From Pseudomonadota bacterium (GTDB lineage Bacteria > Cyanobacteriota > Vampirovibrionia > LMEP-6097), in NCBI GenBank assembly GCA_009924885.1, contig RFQS01000140.1:1-6099 (forward strand): a DNA stretch of 6,099 bases. Reading direction: 5' to 3'. Positions 1 through 4,720 of the stretch are shown here, one piece after another. Within the stretch, counting starts at the first letter, position 1, and the number at the start of each line of letters is the position of its first letter. The notes under the pieces were generated by a model that saw only the letters and a list, made by a program, of their open reading frames with translations, did no database searches and was not told the DNA's origin. A program made the translations under genes and the position numbers.

Positions 1-567
1 AGCATAGGCTTAGAAACTATACAGATAGATCAAGCTCCTCTTAACAGCGATAGTCAAAATAAAGACAATAATCTACTCTTTCACAAAGAAGTAAAACTCA
101 GTCACAGCCGCAATCCAGAAACTATAAATACGGCTATGAAAGTAGCAGAGCTGGTAAGAACCTTACCAGACTTAGTTAGAGATACGAACCCTAACTCTAG
201 CCGTGAATTAAAAATAAAACTCAATCCAGAAGAGCTCGGAACAGTAGATGTAAGCATCAGCAAAAATGTTGATCAGCAGATCTCAATTCAATTAAGTGTA
301 ACAAATGAAGCAGCAGAAGAGACTTTAAAGCATAAAATATCGGAACTTACAGCAGCACTAGGTGATAAAGGTGTCTCTATCAGTGATATCAATATTAGTA
401 AATCCAGTTCAGGTAATTTAAACGATAAAAACCCAGAAGGGAAAAATTCTTTTAATGAAGGGAGAGAGGAGCAGAAAAAAAGACAAGAAAGTAATCAGCG
501 TCAGCAAGATGACAGGACTAAAGATCAATACAGCTTTCAAACAGAGTTGTTTAGCATTTTAAGGTAA
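1..567 (+). CDS. fliK: Flagellar hook-length control protein FliK, C-terminal part (5' truncated by window edge)
   Basis: The reading frame is open from base 1 and ends at a TAA, giving 188 visible residues. The gene must begin upstream, so the ATG at 136 is probably internal. FliK is the secreted ruler of the flagellar hook: it measures hook length and, through its C-terminal domain, switches the export gate from hook to filament substrates. The diagnostic signature is the stretch LKIKLNPEELGTVDVSIS (visible residues 70-87). It matches the conserved core of the Flg_hook C-terminal domain, a beta strand followed by a P-E-x-LG turn and a V-x-V strand. A predicted helix with 'NEAAEETLKHKISEL' and a 'LGDKGVSISDINIS' strand follow, as expected for this fold. 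The last 45 residues are a charged Gln/Lys/Arg/Asp-rich tail, probably disordered. The next gene, flgD, starts 55 bases downstream in the same orientation, the classical fliK-flgD order. Family assignment is firm; the N-terminal half cannot be judged. Confidence 0.88.
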   Translation, partial: SIGLETIQIDQAPLNSDSQNKDNNLLFHKEVKLSHSRNPETINTAMKVAELVRTLPDLVRDTNPNSSRELKIKLNPEELGTVDVSISKNVDQQISIQLSVTNEAAEETLKHKISELTAALGDKGVSISDINISKSSSGNLNDKNPEGKNSFNEGREEQKKRQESNQRQQDDRTKDQYSFQTELFSILR

Positions 568-622
568 AAGCCACTATCCATAAGGTAATTAAAAAACAAA
601 AAGAATTTAAAAGGAAAAATTT

Positions 623-1057
623 ATGCCAGTAAGTCCCGCAGGAACCAAACCACCCACAACCACCACCACAACACCAACACCAATAAGTGGAACTAAAAAA
701 GCAGGAACCAAGGATACACCAATAGGTGGAATAGTGGATCAAGCAGCTATAGATAAAGCAGTTGCTACCACTAAAATCAATGGTGGGGCAACCAGTGATT
801 TTGATCCGGACATGTTTATTAAGCTACTATCAGCTCAATTACAGAATCAGAGTCCTTTTGACACTGTAGAAACTGATCAAATCGTACAACAGCAAGCTGT
901 TATAGCTCAAGTTGAACAAGCTGCACAGCAAACTAAGTCAATCAAAGAATTAAACACCACTCTCACAACTGAATTACAAGGATTAAAATTAAGTATTAGA
1001 GAAATTAGAGATTTTATTATTACTGGTAAAGCTCCGACCACTACAGGAGGAAAATAA
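623..1057 (+). CDS. flgD: Flagellar hook-capping scaffold protein FlgD, short form
   Basis: FlgD forms the temporary cap at the tip of the growing hook, under which FlgE subunits assemble, and is shed when the hook is complete. The protein has 144 residues. The family signature is at residues 64-80, MFIKLLSAQLQNQSPFD, followed by a Gln-rich helix (residues 86-110, with QQQAVIAQVEQAAQQ). This matches the FlgD N-terminal domain, where the usual text is F-L-x-L-L-x-A-Q-L-x-N-Q-x-P. The C-terminal immunoglobulin-like and Tudor-like domains of enteric FlgD (about 230 residues) are absent; short FlgD proteins of about 140 residues are known, for example in Bacillus. Residues 1-35 are a Thr/Pro/Gly-rich tail containing six consecutive threonines, probably disordered. 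The ATG at 623 is supported by AAGGA seven bases upstream (611-615). The gene sits between fliK and an unassigned small gene whose start lies one base beyond this stop codon. Confidence 0.9.
   Translation: MPVSPAGTKPPTTTTTTPTPISGTKKAGTKDTPIGGIVDQAAIDKAVATTKINGGATSDFDPDMFIKLLSAQLQNQSPFDTVETDQIVQQQAVIAQVEQAAQQTKSIKELNTTLTTELQGLKLSIREIRDFIITGKAPTTTGGK
647..682 (+). repeat. ACC/ACA low-complexity tract in the 5' end of flgD
   Basis: An almost purely A/C tract of imperfect ACC and ACA triplets codes for the Pro/Thr-rich segment at about residues 9-20 of FlgD. It reads PTTTTTTPTP in protein. Triplet tracts like this can change length by slippage without breaking the frame. No complete second copy is visible elsewhere in the window. 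Confidence 0.6.
1045..1050 (+). promoter_or_regulatory. Strong ribosome binding site (AGGAGG) inside the 3' end of flgD
   Basis: AGGAGG lies eight bases before the ATG at 1059, the best ribosome binding site in the window. It overlaps the last glycine codons of flgD and fixes the start of the downstream small gene. It also implies that this small gene is translated efficiently and coupled to flgD. Confidence 0.85.
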
Positions 1058-1058
1058 T

Positions 1059-1385
1059 ATGACTTTTTTTAACAACCTCACTGGCACTCTAGCGACAAAT
1101 ATCGGTAAAGGCGTACTTCAAGGTCTTAAGCAGTCCGTTAAAGATCTGAGTAGCGGTTCTAATGCATTAAATAATTTCGCTTCACTGATAAATAGTGATG
1201 TCACAAAGGTGAATGAAAGCGAAACTGTAAATTTAAGCGACTTAGATATCACACCTGGAGAACTTAGCAATATTCTTAAATTAAGAGAAACTGCTTTAGC
1301 TCAAGGCTCAGAAGAAATTATATTTAATTTCCGTAATCAAAAATATCAAATGAATATAGAATCATTCGATATGAAGCTTGTATAG
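1059..1385 (+). CDS. Unassigned 108-residue protein, last gene of the flagellar operon
   Basis: I do not recognise this protein. It is very probably real: it has an AGGAGG ribosome binding site at ideal spacing, its ATG lies one base after the flgD stop, and its frame is clean to a TAG. The N-terminal half (residues 5-45) looks like an amphipathic, Gly/Ser/Asn-rich helical stretch resembling those of secreted flagellar axial proteins. A Ser/Asp/Glu-rich linker (residues 46-63) follows. The C-terminal part (residues 64-108) looks like a small alpha-beta unit: ITPGELSNILKLRETALAQG as helix, then the strands EEIIFNF and YQMNIESF. There is no signal peptide, membrane helix or cysteine. In many bacteria a small 'flagellar operon protein' lies between flgD and flgE. 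The C-terminal half here is faintly reminiscent of that family in shape, but the family's conserved N-terminal motif is not visible. Position suggests a role in hook assembly or export; this is inference only. Confidence 0.8.
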   Translation: MTFFNNLTGTLATNIGKGVLQGLKQSVKDLSSGSNALNNFASLINSDVTKVNESETVNLSDLDITPGELSNILKLRETALAQGSEEIIFNFRNQKYQMNIESFDMKLV

Positions 1386-1401
1386 AATGACTCTATTTCA
1401 G

Positions 1402-2529
1402 TCAAGAAGCTTGCTCTGTAAGCTTCTTATCATAATGCTTCATCGCATAATAAGTCTGGCCACTCTGTATGAAACCACTTACTATCATATAAAGCAGGGC
1501 ACCCGTTGGTAGTGGAATAAAGAACATCATACCCGTCATCATCACTGGCATCATACTTGTCATAGTCTTCTGCATCATTAGCTGCGGATCTTCTTCTATT
1601 TTTTTAGGATCATCTGGAAATTTAGGAGCATTTAAATATGATGAAAGCCAGACACTAAAACCAAATAAAGCGACCAGAATTAACACATCGAAATTAAAAG
1701 TGCCTTTCTTTACATCATAGACACCAGTAGTACCGAAGTCTTTAATAAAGAAGAATGATTCTGGCTGCTGCGAGGCTGGTAAATAAGCCTGTACCTTAGC
1801 AGTACCACCAGCTTTTACAGCAAGCACCTTTGCCGTACCATCAGGCAAAGTCTCTAAAGAAACATATTCATTTTCTTTTTTATCACCGAAGAAACCCCAT
1901 TTAATTAAACTATTATCAAACTCAGCATCGCCCATTAATTTAGTCGGTTGAATTATAAATTCTTCACCTTCAAGTAAAGTCACAGACTTACTGTTTAAAG
2001 CTATTCTAGCCCTTTTACCTTCAGCATTAACATAGATTTCAGCTTTAGTAGAAGCTTTTACTTCTTTTTTATGAGCATCAGCTGCTTTCACTACCTTTAC
2101 ATCCATGAATATGGGCTGATCTTTAAAAGGCGTACCAGAAAAAGTCCAGAATAAACCAATCAAAATAGGCATCTGAACTAATAATGGTAAACATCCACCT
2201 AATGGATTAATTTTATTATCCTTGTAAAAAGACATCATTTCCTGCTGAAAGCTTGAACGCAAGTCTTTAAGCTTCTCTGGATTATCTTTAAATTTTTCCT
2301 CTTTCTTCTTAAGGTCTTCCTGAAGCTTTTTAAGCTTAGGTTGTACTACCTGCATCTTCTTCGTACTTTTAATCTGTTTAAAAGTAAGAGGCGTCAATAT
2401 AAGCTTTACAATAGCTGTAAGAAAGACTATAGACCAGCCAAGACTATTTAAACCGATAGTCTTTAGAAGTGTGTGGAGCTCATTCAGTAGAGGAATGAAA
2501 ACGGAGTAAGTTATTACAGAAATATCCAT
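1402..2529 (-). CDS. yidC: Membrane protein insertase YidC/Oxa1, cyanobacterial-type with extracytoplasmic insertion
   Basis: YidC inserts and folds membrane proteins, alone or with the Sec translocon. This 375-residue protein has the five-helix Oxa1 core. Helix 1 is at about residues 29-50. A highly charged coiled-coil hairpin in the cytoplasm follows (about 52-100, starting KQIKSTKKMQVVQPKLKKLQ). Helix 2 (about 108-130) contains NPLGGCLPLLVQMPILIGLF, the most typical YidC motif. Helix 3 is at about 279-299, and helices 4-5 at about 323-362 with the IPLPTGALLYM signature. Between helices 2 and 3 lies an insertion of about 145 residues (131-276), predicted on the outer face. Its end (VSLETLPDGTAKVLAVKAGG, 223-242) resembles a bacterial Ig-like (Big_2) repeat. 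The proteobacterial P1 domain and first helix are missing. This plan matches cyanobacterial YidC as I know it. The groove arginine (Arg366 in E. coli) is Lys42 here. The gene follows sucD by 16 bases with only a weak ribosome binding site, suggesting co-transcription and perhaps coupling. Confidence 0.92.
   Translation of the reverse strand: MDISVITYSVFIPLLNELHTLLKTIGLNSLGWSIVFLTAIVKLILTPLTFKQIKSTKKMQVVQPKLKKLQEDLKKKEEKFKDNPEKLKDLRSSFQQEMMSFYKDNKINPLGGCLPLLVQMPILIGLFWTFSGTPFKDQPIFMDVKVVKAADAHKKEVKASTKAEIYVNAEGKRARIALNSKSVTLLEGEEFIIQPTKLMGDAEFDNSLIKWGFFGDKKENEYVSLETLPDGTAKVLAVKAGGTAKVQAYLPASQQPESFFFIKDFGTTGVYDVKKGTFNFDVLILVALFGFSVWLSSYLNAPKFPDDPKKIEEDPQLMMQKTMTSMMPVMMTGMMFFIPLPTGALLYMIVSGFIQSGQTYYAMKHYDKKLTEQAS
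1404..1428. terminator. Candidate hairpin at the convergent end of the flagellar and yidC units
   Basis: AAGAAGCTT (1404-1412) and AAGCTTCTT (1420-1428) form a perfect 9-bp stem with a 7-base loop. It begins 19 bases after the stop of the last flagellar-operon gene and lies inside the 3' coding end of yidC. A second small perfect repeat, TGACT (1388-1392) with AGTCA (1400-1404), abuts it. Neither strand has a good run of T after the stem, so a classical intrinsic terminator is not fully met. The location, where two transcription units collide with only 16 bases between stop codons, makes a termination or mRNA-end role reasonable. Confidence 0.4.
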
Positions 2530-2545
2530 CAGAAAATTACTTGAA

Positions 2546-3424
2546 CTAAGCTAGTATAGCTAATTCTTGCTTCACTAAGTCAATAATCTCATAAGGGGTA
2601 TCCGCAACTTTTACATTAGCAGCCTCAAAAGCCTCTCTCTTAGACTTAGCCGTACCTTTATTACCAGCGATAATAGCTCCAGCATGCCCCATTCTTTTTC
2701 CTGGGGGTGCCGTAACACCAGCTACATAACCGATTACTGGCTTTCTAACATTAGATTTAATATATTCAGCAGCCTCTTCTTCAGCAGAACCACCGATTTC
2801 GCCCACAAGAATAATCATCTCAGTTTCTGGATCATTCTGGAAAAGTTCTAATGATTTAATCTGATCTATCCCAATAATCGGATCACCACCAATACCAATA
2901 GCAGTAGAAATACCAATGTCAGCCTGTTTTAAACCTAAACCAATCTCATAGGTCAAAGTACCAGATCTAGAAATTAAACCTATTTTACCTGGCTTATAAA
3001 TAGATCCAGGGTGAATACCTATCAAACACTCACCAGGAGTGATAATACCAGGGCAGTTAGGACCATTAACTAAAGTACCATTAGCTTTAGCAGCAGCATG
3101 CAATTTAACAGCATCCTGTGGTGGTAAACCTTCAGTGATAACTGATATTAAAGGAATCCCAGCTTCGATAGCTTCTAAAGCAGCATCTAAAGCGAAATAT
3201 GGTGGAACGAAAATTACTGAACAATCAACTCTGAAATGTTTAGTTGTTTCATAAACTGTATCAAAGACTGGAATGCCCTCAAAATCCTGGCCGCCTTTCC
3301 CTGGAGTAACCCCAGCTACGATATTAGTGCCGTAAGCTTTCATCAAACGAGCATGCGTACCGCCCATAGTTCCTGTAATCCCCTGTACGATTACGTTTGT
3401 ATTTTTATTAATTAGTACTGCCAT
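2546..3424 (-). CDS. sucD: Succinate-CoA ligase [ADP-forming], alpha subunit
   Basis: SucD carries the CoA site and the phosphorylated histidine of succinyl-CoA synthetase, which interconverts succinyl-CoA + ADP + Pi with succinate + ATP + CoA in the TCA cycle. The protein has 292 residues, the normal length. In order: the Rossmann-type CoA-binding loop GITGTMGGTH (residues 15-24); the VTPGKGG segment (39-45); NGPNCPGIITPG (120-131); SRSGTLTYE (152-160); the GEIGG loop with Glu209, which supports the phosphohistidine; and the active-site His247 in GKRMGHAGAII (242-252). All key residues are intact. The ATG at 3424 has a GAGAG-type binding site seven bases upstream. It lies 35 bases after the sucC stop and is followed by yidC 16 bases later on the same strand, so the three genes probably form one transcript. 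The pairing with sucC and the preserved motifs make this assignment very firm. Confidence 0.97.
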   Translation of the reverse strand: MAVLINKNTNVIVQGITGTMGGTHARLMKAYGTNIVAGVTPGKGGQDFEGIPVFDTVYETTKHFRVDCSVIFVPPYFALDAALEAIEAGIPLISVITEGLPPQDAVKLHAAAKANGTLVNGPNCPGIITPGECLIGIHPGSIYKPGKIGLISRSGTLTYEIGLGLKQADIGISTAIGIGGDPIIGIDQIKSLELFQNDPETEMIILVGEIGGSAEEEAAEYIKSNVRKPVIGYVAGVTAPPGKRMGHAGAIIAGNKGTAKSKREAFEAANVKVADTPYEIIDLVKQELAILA

Positions 3425-3459
3425 TTTTTAACTCTCTTATTATATTCGTTTCTCTGTAA

Positions 3460-4578
3460 TTAAGCCTTAGCTGCTAAGCTAACAGCCTCTTCTACTGCCT
3501 TCTCTAAAATATTAGTCATCGTGATACCAGCTTTATCCATAATAGCCTTAGCCTTATCCTCATTATTACCGACTAATCTTACGACCATCTTCGCATCAGG
3601 TCTTATCTCTTTATAGTAAGCTAAAGCTGCTGCAACCTCGTCACAGGCAGTAATACCACCAAGTATATTAACTAAAAGCACCTTAACGTCATCACTAGAA
3701 GAAACTAAATCTAAAGCTCTTTTCACGTGATCTTTATTAGCACCACCACCTACATCTAGGAAATTAGAAGGCTTACCGCCTTTATGTAAAACTAAGTCCA
3801 TAGTCGCCATAGTAAGACCAGCACCATTACAAAGTATGCCGATATTTCCTTCAAGCTCAACTATATTTAGACCGCACATTTTACCTCTAAATTCTCTATC
3901 GCCGAAATCAGATAAGTGATTAACTAATTGACCAGCGAATCTAGGATGTCTACCTGTAGAATCTTCATTCAGAGTAACTTTTCCATCTAAAGCGATGAAA
4001 TTATCGTCACCGTCTATGATAAGTGGATTAATTTCAGCTAAATCACAGTCAAACTTAGTCCATACTTGCCATAATTTATCGACTATAGCTGCAAACTTAA
4101 TCAGTTGAAGTCCTTGTAAACCAACTTTAGCAGCTAATTCTCTTGCGTAAAAATTAGAATAATTAGCTCCTGGAACTGGAACTATCTGAATATTTTCAGA
4201 AGTTTCTATTTCAATTCCACCTTCAGCAGAAGCCATAAGGATAGGACCTCTATAAGCTCTGTCGATTAATATCGCTAAATAAATTTCTTTCTTAATAGTA
4301 ACCTTCGGCTCCACTAAAATAGTCTTAGGTAATTCACCTTTAATCGGTAATTTAAAAATCGCCTGTGCTTTATGGTAAGCATCTTCTTGATTATCAGCGA
4401 ACTTAATTCCACCAGCTTTACCTCTACCACCAGATAACACCTGTGTTTTAAGCGTTTTAGGAAAAGACTTAGCAGGTATAGAGAATACCTCTTCTGCACA
4501 CTTAATAGTCTGTCCTACTGGAGTTGGTATACCTAACTCTCTAAAAAGTTCCTTAGCTTCAAATTCAAATAGTCTCAC
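3460..4578 (-). CDS. sucC: Succinate-CoA ligase [ADP-forming], beta subunit (GTG start)
   Basis: SucC supplies the ATP-grasp nucleotide site and part of the succinate site. The protein has 372 residues, slightly shorter than E. coli SucC (388). Visible motifs: the start MRLFEFEAKELFRELGIPTP; KTQVLSGGRGKAGGIKF (44-60), the ATP-grasp lysine/glycine loop; DLAEINPL (179-186) with Asn184 and ALDGK (196-200) with Asp198, spaced as the magnesium ligands of E. coli SucC; NGAGLTMATMD (251-261); NFLDVGGGA (272-280); VNILGGITACD (303-313); and RLVGNNEDKA (334-343). Residue 20 is proline, the gatekeeper residue of ATP-using forms, so ADP/ATP is the likely nucleotide. The start is GTG, chosen because AGAAGGA lies eight bases upstream and because it gives the normal N-terminus. 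Malate-CoA ligase is a related alternative, but nothing in the context (no malyl-CoA lyase gene) favours it. Confidence 0.95.
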   Translation of the reverse strand: MRLFEFEAKELFRELGIPTPVGQTIKCAEEVFSIPAKSFPKTLKTQVLSGGRGKAGGIKFADNQEDAYHKAQAIFKLPIKGELPKTILVEPKVTIKKEIYLAILIDRAYRGPILMASAEGGIEIETSENIQIVPVPGANYSNFYARELAAKVGLQGLQLIKFAAIVDKLWQVWTKFDCDLAEINPLIIDGDDNFIALDGKVTLNEDSTGRHPRFAGQLVNHLSDFGDREFRGKMCGLNIVELEGNIGILCNGAGLTMATMDLVLHKGGKPSNFLDVGGGANKDHVKRALDLVSSSDDVKVLLVNILGGITACDEVAAALAYYKEIRPDAKMVVRLVGNNEDKAKAIMDKAGITMTNILEKAVEEAVSLAAKA

Positions 4579-4586
4579 AGTTAAAT

Positions 4587-4593
4587 TCCTTCT
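4587..4593 (-). promoter_or_regulatory. Ribosome binding site that fixes the GTG start of sucC
   Basis: On the minus strand AGAAGGA ends eight bases before the GTG at 4578-4576. No ATG lies at a comparable distance, and the resulting protein begins exactly where SucC family members begin. This supports the non-ATG start. Confidence 0.75.
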
Positions 4594-4599
4594 TCTAGG

Positions 4600-4633
4600 G
4601 TTATATTGTATAACAAAAATTTAGAGATTTTAA
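4600..4633 (-). promoter_or_regulatory. Candidate promoter for sucC-sucD-yidC
   Basis: On the minus strand TACAAT (4610-4605) matches the -10 consensus at five of six positions. A weak -35, TTAAAA (4633-4628), is 17 bases upstream. Transcription would begin near 4598, giving a leader of about 20 bases that includes the AGAAGGA binding site. The -10 sits inside a short perfect inverted repeat, GTTATA-N3-TATAAC (4600-4614). AT-rich DNA gives such hits readily, so this is a reasonable proposal rather than a firm call. Confidence 0.4.
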
Positions 4634-4642
4634 AATATCTAA
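4621..4642. repeat. 22-bp near-perfect palindrome overlapping the sucC -35 region
   Basis: TTAGAGATTTT (4621-4631) is followed directly by AAAATATCTAA (4632-4642). Ten of the eleven base pairs match; the G4626/A4637 pair is the exception. With no spacer it has the symmetry of a dimeric repressor site rather than an RNA hairpin. It covers the proposed -35 element of sucC. I do not recognise the motif as the site of a known regulator. Confidence 0.45.
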
Positions 4643-4664
4643 TGTTTTTCAGTAAATCCTTAAG

Positions 4665-4693
4665 TTTGAAAATACCACATGACAATTTTCAAA
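4665..4693. promoter_or_regulatory. Inverted repeat TTTGAAAAT-N11-ATTTTCAAA, candidate operator upstream of the acyl-CoA dehydrogenase
   Basis: Two perfect 9-base arms, TTTGAAAAT (4665-4673) and ATTTTCAAA (4685-4693), are separated by 11 bases. Their centres are 20 bases apart, about two helical turns, so a dimer could contact both arms on one DNA face. The right arm overlaps the weak -35 (TTTTCA, 4686-4691) proposed for the downstream gene, which fits a repressor site. The identity of any regulator is unknown. Confidence 0.45.
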
Positions 4694-4714
4694 TCACTCA
4701 GTGTGGAATAAAAT
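4686..4714 (+). promoter_or_regulatory. Candidate promoter for the acyl-CoA dehydrogenase, possibly giving a leaderless mRNA
   Basis: TAAAAT (4709-4714) matches the -10 consensus at five of six positions and has a weak -35, TTTTCA (4686-4691), 17 bases upstream. Standard spacing from the -10 puts the first transcribed base at or next to the A of the ATG at 4721. This agrees with the lack of a good ribosome binding site; the only purine run, GGAATAAAA, is itself part of the proposed -10. Confidence 0.35.
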
Positions 4715-4720
4715 CAATAT

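Noticed and set aside
136..567. Separate gene starting at the ATG at 136
   Set aside because: The frame is open without a stop back to base 1, and the region is the C-terminal domain of FliK, which is normally a larger protein. No ribosome binding site precedes 136.
551..742. Reverse-strand frame coding for a Cys/Trp/Gly-rich 63-residue peptide
   Set aside because: It is the complement of the ACC/ACA tract in flgD, and its odd composition is explained by that repeat.
3039..3254. Plus-strand frame inside sucD
   Set aside because: It lies fully within a strongly conserved gene on the other strand and shows no family signature.
4314..4499. Second minus-strand frame inside sucC
   Set aside because: It overlaps the ATP-grasp region of SucC in another frame and has no recognisable features.
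3460..4578. Malate-CoA ligase instead of succinate-CoA ligase
   Set aside because: The two families are similar, but neither gene neighbours nor visible residues favour malate, and the TCA-cycle enzyme is by far the more common.
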